Below are positions 1 to 12,670 of a stretch of DNA of 64,000 nt, piece after piece. Every line of letters starts with the position of its first letter. Positions within the stretch are counted from its first letter, which is position 1. The stretch lies in the NCBI GenBank assembly GCA_029990175.1, contig JARKIP010000053.1, positions 13,472,001 through 13,536,000 on the forward strand. The letters run 5' to 3'. The translations under genes were made by a program, and so were the position numbers. The notes beneath the pieces were generated by a model. That model was not told the origin of the DNA, searched no databases, and worked only from the letters and a program-made list of their open reading frames with translations. This DNA comes from Petunia secreta (lineage: Eukaryota > Streptophyta > Magnoliopsida > Solanales > Solanaceae).

Positions 1-522
1 TCAACATAGATCGAGGATTTAAGTGACATATGAAGTGAAAACCCTCTTTAAAATGAAAAGTAATAGACAAAAACTAAGCACAGACACAGAAAAAGGAGAC
101 AGGAAACAATCTCTGGAAGATGAAAGCATCAGATGCAGGCCAAACAAAGCTAAAGTAGCAGCTTACTTATCAAAAACAGGAAACACAAAAGGCTAAAGTA
201 GAAGTTCACTGGTCATATTCTTTCTCGGCCTTTTATTTTCATTAGCCAAAGGAAAAAAGAATAAACAAATAAGATAATCAGGAAAAGATTGTCCAAGTTT
301 GATCGGCCTTAATCGCATGAGAGGAAAACAATTGACTCCTCTGAGCCCAGTAATAGGCGATCAGAAAACCCCAATGAGGAAAAGGAAAAGATATATACTA
401 TATGGAAACCGTTCAAGCACATGATGCTGTCCAAAAGAAAACCTCCCTCACACAAATAGAAAGAGCAATGAGGATGCAACTGCAATAAGTGCATTTAATG
501 AATCTGGTAAATTAAGCATTAC

Positions 523-1345
523 TTCAAAGAGAGATTTCAACTCTGTGTCCTCAACGTTGCTGTTAATATTTCGAACAAACAATGTCCTTGATGGATGCTC
601 TCCATATGGGTGTTCCCCCACAACAGTTCCAGCACCATTTGTGAAACTATAATGCCCAGTTCCAGGAATTCCATCAGACATGCTTAAATTTGCAAGACCA
701 TTAAGTAAGTTATTTTGATCTTCAGGTTCCATTTCTAGTCCTCCACTGCCAAAAAAATCATCTTCCAAGTCCTCCAGCTGAGTCGGCAATCCAGTAAGAT
801 CAAAGTCATCCATTAAGCCTGCTAGTAGCTCATCTTCATCTCCTGGAAGCAAGAACCCAACTGGACTTGGTTCAACCTCTTCTAACAAATCTTTTGTTTT
901 ATCTTCCACTTGAAGCCTGCTTAAGCTAGGTGAGCTATCGTCAACAGATTGACCATAGTGGTCAGACTCACTGAAGTTTACTGCACATTAGCAAAACCAG
1001 TTAAAAGGATTTGGTCCAAATTTCCAAATTGAAGGACTACAAGGCAACTGAAAAATCAGATTATACTCACATTTAGCATGTGGTAGCACAGGCAGTGAGC
1101 TAGAAAACAAACTTGCATCAGTTGATGCATGATATGCTGCAGATCCAAGGGGAATAGCCCAAGCATTCCTCTCTTTACTAGAAGTCTTTGCTGAAGCAGC
1201 TATTCAGATATAAAACAGTAAAGCATATGAATTTAGAGAAAGCATAACAAACTTGTGCCACAAAGTGGCGTATACTTTTCATAGGCTAAAGGAATAGTTT
1301 ACCTTCAGAGTCTTCCGACATAGGTTTCTTTAAAGGCTTCTCCAT
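523..1345 (-). CDS. MEI2-like RNA-binding protein, N-terminal exons (partial)
   Basis: Three coding exons are read on the minus strand: 1345-1303, 1199-1071 and 980-523. Introns 1302-1200 and 1070-981 are GT-AG, and the frame stays open across both. The start is the ATG at 1345, opening with MEKPLKKPMSED. The third exon is acidic (motifs LLEEVEPS, DDFDLTGLP) and then enters an RRM with SRTLFVRNINSNVEDTELK, including the RNP2-like LFVRNI. It ends at a GT donor at 522, inside RRM1. The family (plant AML/MEI2-like) normally has three RRMs and acts as a nuclear RNA-binding regulator of meiosis and vegetative growth. The rest of RRM1, RRM2 and the diagnostic C-terminal RRM3 lie beyond the left edge. 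No stops or frameshifts were seen. It is the only convincing host gene in the window. Which MEI2-like paralogue it is cannot be decided from this part. Confidence 0.88.
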
Positions 1346-3240
1346 CTAGTTAATTACTGCAGATATAAAAATGCCATGAGAAGCATGATCCAAAAAGGGT
1401 AAGCAACCAGAAATCAAATGTCAAGTGCTATACACCATGATCTCTCCATTAATTATCAGAAAGAACTCCTTCAAACACTTGGCAAGGTAACTTCCTTGGT
1501 CAAGCATGCCACATAACACATAATACACATCTAAGAGCATAACGATGGTTGGCAAGGATCAGAAGTAAGTAGATCTTGTATCATTCAATGAATGTGTTTT
1601 TACGAATTTATATAGAAGAGGTCAACTTTGTTAGAGCCCAAAGAACTAAATACAGATCAGTACATATCCATCTTCATAGCCCGAAATGAGTAGTTCATCT
1701 CAGGTTAACATGTAGGTCTCTGAACATAGGCTAACAAACAAAATACATGTAATTTCAAACAAGTATAAGGCGACACAAATAATTAGTACAGTAGCATTAC
1801 GAGTTCCAAAACTTGTAACGAGGCACATAATTGTTTAGTAAACTTCTCGTCCTTTCATTATCATCATTCAGCTATAATGAACATCTGAATGCATAAGAGA
1901 AGAAGCTAAAGACTGTGCTAGCATGGAACAACATTACACAAGTCACAAACGGTTGAACAATAGGAAAAGCAATAACCCATGTGGCCCAATGCTTGATCCA
2001 GTATTAAGCATTAGAAGAGCAGTCATTCAATGAACTATCACGAAGTTAAGATTTCTCTTTCACCCATTTTACTGAGGCATTAAAATAACGCATATCATCA
2101 AATCGACATTTAACAAGGATTAATGGCCACAAGAAGTACAAATTGAGTTTGTACCTATTTGTATAAGAACTGACAATAGTAACAATAAGCTCAGCTACTA
2201 AATTTTAGAGTAACATCTGATCTTCTAAGAAGACAAACTATTGAGTCCTAGATTAAAAGGGCTCAAATAGAACGGGAAGAATATAAAGTGTTCAAAAAGT
2301 TGAACCAACCTAAGTTGGGATTGAGACGTATTCGTTGTAGTGCTATATTTAACTAAAAGTTCAATGCTTTGGTTAAACCACAACAGAACTGAAACTATTT
2401 CATACAAAAAGGAAAAGATCAGTTAATGAATTCACTTGCCTACTGGTCAAACCTACCGAAACCAAAAACCATCTTAAATGTAATCAAATTCCATAACCAT
2501 AAAGAAACACAACGAAATACCAACATCATTCTCAACATACAGAAATGACAATACTAATAAAAAGCTAAAGCTTGTAGCTTTTAACTTAAAGTTCAATGCT
2601 TTAAAAAACCAACAATAGAACTGCAACAAATTCATACAAAAAGAGAAAAGATCAGTTCTTGCAGCTTACTTTCCTCACTAGTCAACCCTACCCTAACCAA
2701 ACTTTTTTCTTTTTGATAACCAAGAAATTCCAGAGCGCCAGCTAGCACACGGTTCAAAACTCGGTGACTATTCAATTTCTACATAAGGCGGCAAGATTAT
2801 ATCTTGAGCATAATGCGTCCGCCCCTATAGCCTTCTCCGCTTAAATACCAGGCTTTTGTTTGTGTCACGGTTCTAACCAAGAATCTACTTATAACTTAAT
2901 CAAACCCCTTAAGGTCAACCATCAAAAAAATATTCAAATCCCATAACAAAACTACAAAAAAAACACTAAAAGAAGCAATTGATTTCACCATAATTACCTA
3001 ACTTCTAAGCTAAAATTAGCTGAAACACAAAAAGATTACAACTTTATACACAAAACCCAAATAGTCAACACAATCAGTCACACAAACACATGAAATTCAA
3101 TGAATTTAACCAACTATTTGAAAACCCCACTTGGAAATTTACTAAAAATAGAAAGATTAAACAAGAAAGATGGAAAGTACCTCATAAAGGGGTAGAAAGA
3201 TCAGTGTCCAAGAGTTTGGTAAAAGCAAAGAAATTGTTAA
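1346..3240 (-). other. 5' leader of the MEI2-like gene, with a large intron
   Basis: Eleven bases of leader (1346-1356) precede the ATG and follow a TGCAG acceptor at 1357. The matching donor is GTAC at 3180-3177, after the leader exon of about 3181-3235. The intron is therefore about 1.82 kb. Inside it I see only AT-rich sequence, plus a SINE-like stretch near 2705-2880. The exon pairing is inferred from splice consensus. Confidence 0.6.
2705..2880 (-). repeat. SINE-like sequence in the leader intron (tentative)
   Basis: A short, relatively GC-rich block interrupts AT-rich intron sequence. It has a T-rich left edge (2702-2716) and two motifs resembling a pol III B box: GGTTCAAAACTC near 2752 and, on the minus strand, GGTTAGAACCG near 2870. 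No flanking duplication was found, so this stays tentative. Confidence 0.25.
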
Positions 3241-3254
3241 CTTGTACTCTTTCA

Positions 3255-3375
3255 CTTCTTTTATAAACACAGAACCAAAATTGGGACAGAGACATAAAAG
3301 AGAGAGAGAAGGGGGTGGGGTTAAAGTGGGGGTGGGGTGTAAGTGGGGAGAGAGAATGATTGGAGGTTAGAACAG
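3255..3375 (-). promoter_or_regulatory. Core promoter candidate of the MEI2-like gene
   Basis: On the minus strand a TATAAA-type box lies at 3259-3267, about 30 bases before the proposed leader exon. Immediately upstream, 3297-3365 is almost pure pyrimidine on the coding strand (runs of CT and C), resembling a plant Y-patch. Position relative to the leader supports the call. The transcription start itself is not visible. Confidence 0.45.
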
Positions 3376-3399
3376 AACAGAACTGAGAAAGTACTATCT

Positions 3400-4150
3400 C
3401 GTTAATTTATAGTAATTGTAATAGAACTCAAATTATGTACTTATAAGATAAGTACATAGTATTTCAGATAGGATATATATAAATATAGGATAAGTAATAA
3501 TTATAGTAATTTTCACCATAAATCCAATTGATAAGTCAATAAAAATGATTAACTTATATGTCATGATAAGTTAGGAGTAATCGTGTTCTAATTTACATAG
3601 GACTTACTATTAGTTACTCCCTTGTTTTAGAATTGCTCTTATTGTTTGCAGTGGATGGGAATCTTGAATTATTTGAACGTTTTTAGATGCATTTATTTTT
3701 AGTTTTTTTTTTCTTTCAAACCACTCATTAGCTTATACGTAGAATCTTTAATATCATTAAGAAGTGCACTTAAACTTTTATATTATGCTACATGACCCTA
3801 CTCTATCTATTATCATTAGCCTCATCCCCAAATGTTTACTACCACCAATATCTCCACCATCACAATTATCGGCGACCGGAAACCAACTACCTCCACCACC
3901 AACCTTCGCCACTTCCACTACTTGTCATTTCTACCACCATACAACTCTAATCGCCCACCACCAAGATCAGCATCCACCGCAACTAGTTTTTACAGTTGGT
4001 CTATCAAAGGAATAATTTATGTAACACTATATAAATTAGTCTTTTGTGTGGATGTAATTGTTATTATCAATTTATTTGAATTCTATATTTTAAGGAATTT
4101 TTACATAAAAGTACAATTTTTAGAACTTAATTACCAAACATAGCATCCTA
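3400..4150. other. Intergenic, no gene recognised
   Basis: AT-rich sequence upstream of the MEI2-like promoter. Around 3835-3975 it is rich in CCACCA-type trinucleotides, which opens short overlapping reading frames in two phases. This is the signature of low complexity, not of a gene. Confidence 0.6.
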
Positions 4151-4314
4151 TATAGAGTAAAACACAAGTTAGTTACAAATATAACAACATAGCAATATTT
4201 TCTCATAACATACCAAACCCTTAAATTTTTCCTCCTATTTCCCCTACTATCATTTTTGCTCCTCCCATTTTCCCCTATTTCACTTTTTCTCCCACCATTT
4301 CCCCCAAATTTACT

Positions 4315-4715
4315 TTTAAACTGTATCAGCTCCCATTTCAGACTGTATCATAGTGTTTCAATGCCGTTTCAGAATGTATCAGACTGTTTTAAACTGTATC
4401 AACTCCCGTTTCAGACTGTATCAACTCAGTTTTCAGACTGTATCAGACTGTTTTAAATTGTATCAAGTCCTGTTTCAGACTGTATCAACTCCGTTTCAGA
4501 TTGTTTCATACTGTTTTAAACTGTATCAACTCCCATTTCAGACCGTATCAGATTGTTTCAACAGTTGTTTCAGATTGTTGCAATGCCGTTTCAGACCGTA
4601 TCATATTGTTTCAACATCGTTTCAGATGTATCAAACTGTTTCAATGTTTCAACGATGTTTTCAAACCGTATCATATTGTTTCAACGTTATTTCAAATTGT
4701 ATCAGACCGTTTCAA
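4315..4715. repeat. Minisatellite, 20-21 bp unit
   Basis: About 19 imperfect copies of a unit close to TTTCAGACTGTATCAACTCC. Variants replace AGACTG with AAACTG or AGATTG, and the linker CAACTCC with CAACATCG or CAATGCCG. The repeat opens spurious reading frames in all three forward phases. Confidence 0.85.
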
Positions 4716-4754
4716 TAATAAATATAACGTGACTAGGTTTTATTTACTTTTAAA

Positions 4755-4850
4755 GAACAAACAGGAACAGAAACAGAACAAATCTGAAGAAACATGAATA
4801 GAAACAGAACAAATGTGAACAAACATGAACAGAAACGAAACAGAAACTAA
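4755..4850. repeat. Short GAACA-rich tandem repeat
   Basis: Imperfect repetition of units such as GAAACAGAACAAATGTGAAC directly after the minisatellite. Low complexity with no coding sense. Confidence 0.55.
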
Positions 4851-5808
4851 AGAAATGTTAGCGAGCATGTATAGTGCGGCGGAGAGGAGAAGGAGTATGG
4901 CGGTGTAACAAATCTGTATCTGCACTATCTACTTTCCCGGCGACCGCTGCGTTTCTGAACAAACCCGATCTGAGATTCGTGTCACACACAACGAGCTGAA
5001 CAAACCCGATCTAAACAAATCCGTTTCTCCGGAGAGTCAGTTCTCCTCCGCCGATGTCTCCACCGTCGCTGACAGTCACACAACGAGCTACACATGAACA
5101 AACTCGATGTCAAAAAACTCGCCGGAAAACCAAATCTGAGATTCGTGTTTCAGTTTGAATGTGAACCCTACGGTGGAACTATTGGATATGGGGGTAGGGG
5201 TGGGGTGATGGAGGAAGAGAGAGAGTAGGTGAGATGTTGTAATTTGGGGAAATAAATTGAAATGTGTTGATTGGTATCAAATGTGCTAAAAATATTCCTA
5301 TGCCTTGTAATTTGAAAAGTATTGCTATTTTTTTATAACTAAGTGGCCAAATTTATATATTTATGTAAAAAAACTCATATTTTAATAGTTTTTTAAGAAA
5401 GACATATAACCATCAATCATATGCTAAAAAACACACAGTTTGGGAGTGCTTCTAAGTTTAACATGTCGTGGGACGAATTTAGATCGGTTGAGGCGGATAC
5501 TAGATGATGTACTTCTAAACTAAAAAATAAATTAATATGTAGCTAGCAAAGCTCACAAAACTTCAAAAATATTGCTGCTATTCAGACATGCGACTCTCCT
5601 AAACAATGTTTTCAAGAAAATTTCAATTTTTTTCTAAACGAATCTTGACATTGTTTCGTTAATAAGAGAAGCATTTGTACTCTCTTTTAACTTGCAAAAA
5701 GTTTATCCATTTTTTTTTTTTTGGGTTATCTTTGGTTATCTGGTTGTTTAAGTTGTAAACTTTGATGTGATATTGAATCTCATTTAACTTTCACACGGTA
5801 CTTAATAA

Positions 5809-6750
<942 letters not shown>

Positions 6751-6753
6751 AAT

Positions 6754-8091
6754 TTGTCCTCTTCAGTTCAAATTAAAAACGTTATCAGCTCAATATCATA
6801 TCCTCCACCATCATTATCATTCCGCCATTACTTCACTCATTCGAATCTTATTAGTGAGTATTTCTTATCTGTCAAAATTGACATCTCTAATTTTCATATT
6901 ATTGATAATGACGATTTCGAAGATTTGGTTCCCAATCTTTCACATATTTCCCAATTAGGAGAAAAAAGAGATATGAAATCAAATATTCTTAAGGAGAATA
7001 GAGTCGATGCAATTGCAAAAAAGATGAGGGGTGTAGAAATTGATACTGGAAATTATGGTATTAATCACGACTGTGGCAAGGCTTCGGAGAATAGTAAACA
7101 TTTCGGTAAAGGCAAAGAAAATATCGTGATATGTGTCGAGTCGGATGGTTTCCCTCCTAGTAAAAAGAAAAAGAATGTCAATGGGAAAGGAAAATCTGTG
7201 AAGTATGTCGATGACAAAGTTTATCATGATGCGCCCACCATCAAACAAGAAGATGATGTCAAAATGGCTGGCAAACCAGACGGTGGCCCCTTTATCAAGA
7301 AGAGAAGGGATGTTAAAGCGAAGGCGATATCAACTTTGACATCTACTGAAGCGGATCATTGTTATGTTGCCCCTCGTGTTTTTAAGGTAATTTTATGTTA
7401 ATGTGCACGTGCGCTACTCCTTGTCTGTTCGAGCAAACATTCATGTATTCACTCATGTTGAAGTATATAAATTTTATATGTATTCATTACTTCCTAATTT
7501 TTTGAAAGCTTTTGTATACTATATTTACATCACTTATATGTGCTTGTTGTACATTATGAGAATATGGATCTATCAGTGATACGCCTGTTGACTTGTGAAG
7601 TCTCATATTGTAATTTCCTGATACATGAGTTCTGCCTAAGAGTACAGAGGGAGCTGCTTAGTAAATATTGTGCCATGATAGACGTTCTCCAGGCAAAAGA
7701 ATATGGAAGCATGAGATTGCGTGTATCATGCTAGAGTTCTAAGTTAATAGTAGTGTGTCTTCTACTCTTTTGACTGTCGTCATTATCTGATTTTTGTGCA
7801 TGTAAAATTACACATGTGTGTCCAATATTTAACATGTATTTTAATTGTTGTATACTCCATTTTTAGTCGATAATACTCGTCTATATTATATTTATTATGC
7901 AGACATGGGATTTCTATGTTTCAAAGGAGCTACACTCAACTCGCCCTATAAATGTTCATACAAATGAAAGTGTGTTGAATGTTTTGAAGCAGTGTTTAAA
8001 TGCCGAGTTGATCGACAAGTTTAGCAAAACATGTTTTGGTCACTCAACTCACCCTATAATCGGCGGATTTCTGCAAGTTTTGCGATTGTGA
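6754..8091 (+). pseudogene. DUF1985-like transposon-associated gene fragment
   Basis: An open frame at 6754-7398 encodes a lysine-rich, unrecognised protein with nuclear-signal-like runs (SKKKKK, IKKRRD). It ends at a possible GTAATT donor near 7387. A downstream exon-like frame, preceded by a TTATTATGCAG acceptor near 7902, contains LNAELIDKFSKTCFGH and stops at 8091. That motif resembles the opening of DUF1985, a domain seen in plant genes that also carry a Ulp1 protease and are carried by MULEs. The rest of the domain and any Ulp1 part are absent. A hAT-like element begins two bases further on. Linking the exons is inference; the 7540-7734 frame between them has no recognisable content. 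Confidence 0.4.
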
Positions 8092-8092
8092 C

Positions 8093-8757
8093 TAGGGCTG
8101 TTCATTTTTCGGTTTAAACCGATAAAAAGTTAATGGTTTATAAATATTGGGTTATCGGTTATTTAACGGTTTGCAAAATTTTTTTATTGGGTTATCGGTT
8201 CGGTTATCGGTTTTGTGCATTTTCTTATTGGTTAAACCGATAACCCAATAAGGTTTTCAAATTTACTATATTGCGCTTATGTGCATAAAAGTAGTATACT
8301 TAATTACTATTAGTTGGAACTTGAAAACCGCAAACTCTAGTCATCTTTTACTTGTGTAACTTTCAAGTCTCCCCATCCATTTCAACCACCGATTTACTAT
8401 TTCACTCCTCGCTTCCTCCATTAGTTTATAGAATAATAAAGTATATTTGAATCTATTGTTGGTTGTTTTTTTGAATCTGGCGAATGCTATAAGAGGCATT
8501 TGAATTCGCTGTGAAAATAAAGCCGATTTTGTATTGGATGTAATCGTTTAAGAGGTTTTTTTTTTTTACACTTGTTAGGCCTAAGTTTTTTAATGGTTAA
8601 ACCGAAAACCGAACCAATAAGAACCTAAAACCAATAACCCGAAAACCGATAACCGATAACCGATAACCGATAGCTTATTGGTTCGGTTATTGGTTTAGCA
8701 TTTTAAAAACCGAAAACCGATAGTCCAAACCGATAAGGTACAAAACCGAACCGACCG
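8093..8757. mobile_element. Non-autonomous hAT-like element, right end eroded
   Basis: Begins with TAGGGCTGTTCATTTTTCGG and is filled with alternating CGGTTATCGGTT and AACCGATAACC blocks, so the two halves are largely inverted copies. It ends near ACCGAACCGACCGATAAACA. The expected complementary terminus (CCCTA) is missing, and no 8 bp duplication is visible. The TAGGG start is typical of hAT termini. Confidence 0.5.
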
Positions 8758-8958
8758 ATAAACACATATGTGTACTTTCATTGACTTAAATATTGGACAC
8801 ATGCTGACTTACACCTAAGGTTAATTTTATCAACTTAAATATGAGAAAATTTTGGGAAGAAGGTTAGGATTACATGCACACGTTGTGGTTATTAAATATT
8901 AAATAATAATATAAGTCAATAATAATATAAACAGAACATAAATTGTACACGATCATAC

Positions 8959-10963
8959 CATCATTTTCAGAGAAGCATTGAGATTGGCCTCCATAATATT
9001 CTCATATTTGTTGGTCAACACTTTAAACGTCCCCATTGCTGCCTTTCCATTATCACAATTCCACGTTCTAACTATACTAAACATAGCGTGCAACAATGAT
9101 ACAATAGGAAGGCTCCTTGCGCACTTGTTTCTACCATTGATCGACTCTGCTATATTAGAAGTCACAATGTCTGATCTATTAGCTATTGCATATGCTCTGG
9201 ACCACTTGTGATACCCAATATCAAACAGATATTTTGAAACTCTTTTGTCGATATTCTGCACATCTCCCATGAGGTGATCGAACTCCTGGACTGTGTAAGC
9301 CTTTGCCAACGAAAAAAATACTTCCCCTATCGGCTCATGACAAGACCTGAATTTTACTTTTATGTTGTTCCATAAATGGTATATATAAATACAGTGAGGC
9401 ACCTCTGGATAAACAATTGCACACGCATGCACTATACTTTGATGTATGTCGGATATAATGCACATACCATCTCGTAGCCCATAAGTCTCCCTGAAGCTAT
9501 GGAAAAACAACTCCCATGAAGCATCATTTTCAGAATCAACCACAGCATAGGCGAGTGGCAAGATGCTTCCTGAACAAATAAGTTAAATTTTTTGACATAC
9601 TTTGACGATACAGATTATATATCAGCAAATACCCCCAAAAGAAATATATTGACATATACTACAAAAATATGAAACACCAGTGTAAAGAATTTACCTTTCC
9701 CATCTTGTGTCGATGCTGTAATAAGCGTCCCACCATACATCGAAGAGGTAAAACTTCCATCAACAACCATAACTGGTCTACAGTTATCCCAACCTTTAAT
9801 TGATGAAAACAATGCCACATATACGTACATGAAGCGATTGTCCCATGTTTTATGCAGTTTTGTTACAGAACCCGGATTTGTTTTTCTCATCATATATAAA
9901 TAGCTTGGTATCATCGCATATGACTTAGCTGGATTACCTCTTAATATCTCAAGCGCCTTTTCCTTTGACCTCCACGCCTTCATATAATTTAAATCAAAAT
10001 CATAATCATTTTTGATGTCACGAATTATGTCTTTAGGCATGTATGTTCTCTTTTGATCAGTGAATTTTTGCTTGATAAGATCCCCAATCACTGCATAATT
10101 TGCATGCCTCTGCGAAAGAAGCCTCTCCTCTAGCGCGCACGAATGTATGTTATGAAACTCTCTTATTTTAAACAACTTTGCAGTGTTTAAACTTGAAGAC
10201 CTCACACACCAATCACACTCCTTGCCCGCACATATCAAAGAATACCTGTATTTAGATAATCTATTTAACAAATGAATAAATAGTAAGATACCACGAACAT
10301 AAATTAGATACTAACTTACCTAGTCGAGGACGATCTATAAACCTTAACTTGAACTTTTTGTCGTAATGCAAGGTTCTTCATCACACTTAATAAAGTCTCC
10401 TTGTCTGCATACACTTGACCCACAACAACTTCCTCATTCATGGGGTTAGTTATCACACAAATTTCATCAGGTACTTCAACAACATCGTATGTCATCAAAT
10501 CATCATCAGACGCCATATACAAGTCCTGTATATCTCAAATACGTGCCCCCGATGACTGTGAAAGTAACGCAGGCCCATCATTTGCACAAGCAATTGCTCT
10601 TGAGTAATTTTTTAATGTTATACAGAGCGGATATCGCGTAACATCAGTACATGATTTTCTTAGATCAAAGTAAAATCGAGCACTCATGTCATTGAATATC
10701 TCCATGGGTTGATATCCTTCTTTCATACTGAACTTAATTTCCATTGAACTATCAGATCTACCACATCCAACTTGCTTTTTGATTTCATCTACCAAGGTGA
10801 TAAATGAACAATCTGGCCGGATTAAAATTCCGTAGATACTGAAATTCTGGTATTTGAAGTTAGCGTCCCACACACCATTGTACTGTAACAGGACATGAAC
10901 ATTAGCCATTGTTGAAGATGATACAACCTGCATATTTGCAAAAGAGAAGTGAAAATCTTGCAA
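8959..10963 (-). pseudogene. Mutator-like (MuDR/MULE) transposase, 3' end lost
   Basis: Minus-strand exons are about 10963-10320, 10245-9695 and 9569-8959, joined by GT-AG introns 10319-10246 and 9694-9570 that keep the frame (ending DGKG and resuming SILPLAYAVVD). The N-terminal part carries a MuDR-type region (CDWCVRSSS, FHNIHSCALEER). The catalytic region has MVVDGSF for the first Asp, CIISDIHQSI for the second and SNIAESING near the C-terminal Glu. Normal transposases continue into a SWIM zinc finger; here the last exon ends at a GTATGA donor at 8958 and no continuation exists. A TGA near 10534 also breaks exon 1. It would catalyse cut-and-paste transposition if intact. It faces the DUF1985-like fragment, an arrangement reminiscent of Kaonashi-type MULEs. 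Confidence 0.75.
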
Positions 10964-11104
10964 TCGTCAGTAGTATTTGTTTGGGAACGCTTAAAATTTT
11001 GATATGAAACTCTTGTTTTATAATGGCAGGATATACAATAATAACTTGAATTGAGGGATTTTGTCTGTTACGCATCCTAAAAAAACGCCTACAATCCATT
11101 ATCC

Positions 11105-11212
11105 TAAATTTTAGCAGCATGTATTCATCTGATATTTATCCTCCCAAAACACCCACAATCCTCTTTCCATAATTTTAGCAGCATATATTCATCTGATATT
11201 TATCCTTTCAAT
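11105..11212. repeat. Two-copy tandem duplication, 64 bp period
   Basis: The segment starting TTTTAGCAGCAT at 11109 recurs at 11173 together with the following ATTCATCTGATATTTATCC. This is a local duplication upstream of the transposase remnant. Confidence 0.7.
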
Positions 11213-11219
11213 AGGATTA

Positions 11220-12100
11220 TTAATTCCATTAATAAAAAATAGATATGACTATGTAATGTTCTGGCTAGTAGAAAGTAATATCCTATTTATCAAAGTTTAT
11301 TTATGTTTTTCTCCCTATTAATAATGTATAGATTAATAATATTGTTTGATAATATAGGAATTAATAAGATGTGATTAAAAAGTATTTGATATTAAATTCT
11401 TTTCCGGGTAACATCAATCAATTCTTTAATATAGTTTTGTTTTCCATTGTTTAACCAAACGGGAGATTATTAGGTGGATAAGATTGCAAATGGAAGTAAT
11501 TGACATACCATGCGGCTAAACAGTCAAAAAGAGTGGATAGGAAAATGGAGACGTGGGTGAGAAGGCTTGGAGTTATTTACCCACCACATGATAAACATTG
11601 CTAAATTACCGTTGTTCAACAAAGATTAGGAGTTTAGAATATAGTAATGATTAAATATTTATCTAAATTTGGACTCTAATTCAATTAATTTTAAAATTGT
11701 GAAAGTGCTTCACAGTTAATTTGTTTCTTAGTCAGAGTAATCTACAAATTGTATAATATAGAAACATTAGGTGACTTCCTTAGTGTAACAATGACAAATA
11801 ATTAGATTGTGGTTTAATATGGGTATATGAGACTTAATTTACATACACAATGTAACAAAACTAGTGCACATAGCGTAGGTTGCTCTAACTTGTTTTTTAT
11901 TTTTTATTCCGCTCATACTTGATTTATACAATTATCACTATTTGACTTTTAAATCACAAAATAACTTTATTCATAATATGTCAACATTAATTTTATGATA
12001 ATTGATGGAAATTTCTTAGAGAAAAACTTACTTGCAATGGTGAAAAAACGATGTTATTATGGTCAAGTGATAAACAAAAAAAAAAAAAAAGATTCATATC
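11220..12100. other. AT-rich spacer, no gene recognised
   Basis: No open frame of interest and no terminal repeats were found between the transposase remnant and the next MITE. Confidence 0.5.
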
Positions 12101-12105
12101 AATTA

Positions 12106-12637
12106 GGGGTCGTTCGCTTGCTCCCTCCATAAGTTAATACCCGCACAAAACTCCGCACTAATTTAGCGCAGCGTTCGGTTGGTTTTTGTGAAATTTTAAT
12201 ACCCGCATAAAATTAGTGCAACGTTTGGTTGCGTTTTTGTATATTCCGCATTATTAATACCCGCATTATTAATGCAGGAATCTATGTATTATTTTATGCG
12301 GGGTAGAAGGTGGTATTAATAATGTGGGTATTAATAATGCAGGTATTAAAATTTAAAATGACAAAATTAACCCTCACAATAATAAGGATATTTTAAAATT
12401 TTATTTAAGGAGTAAATAAATATTTTAAATAATAATATTTTTTATTAATTTGTAATATATCAGTGATTCAACAAATAATCTCTACGCTATAATATATGCG
12501 TGGCTAATACCCACATTATTAAATCCCACATAACTAATACCCGCATTATCAATACTCATATTATTAATACCCACATTACTACTACCCGCATTAATAATTA
12601 ATACCCGCGTAACACAAAAGCCAAACCGAACGACCCC
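12106..12637. mobile_element. MITE with GGGGTCGTTCG termini
   Basis: Starts GGGGTCGTTCG and ends with its exact complement, CGAACGACCCC. The interior is built of inverted and direct TAATACCCGCATTATTAATA motifs, giving strong fold-back potential. The flanks are TTA on the left and TAG on the right, so a 3 bp duplication is possible with one change. Terminal sequence and size fit a PIF/Harbinger (Tourist-like) MITE. Confidence 0.75.
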
Positions 12638-12670
12638 TAGTGTTACTAAAAATATTGACGAAAATATATA

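Larger units (their letters stand above)
4165..5350. mobile_element. Candidate TIR element with gene-like filler
   Basis: Imperfect inverted repeats of about 35-40 bases flank this interval. The left copy runs about 4170-4205 and the right copy about 5313-5345; both contain a TTAGTTA...ATAGCAATA...TTTTC pattern in opposite orientation. Between them lie a 20-21 bp minisatellite and an unusually GC-rich segment (4860-5230) with coding-like composition. This resembles a non-autonomous Mutator-type or Pack-MULE element. No target-site duplication was resolved, so the boundaries are approximate. Confidence 0.35.

Noticed and set aside
3764..4143. Overlapping forward frames rich in Pro, Thr and Ser
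   Set aside because: They overlap in two phases over CCACCA-rich low-complexity DNA and match nothing recognisable.
4315..4715. CRISPR-like array
   Set aside because: The units are contiguous and degenerate without unique spacers, and the DNA is plant nuclear. It is a minisatellite.
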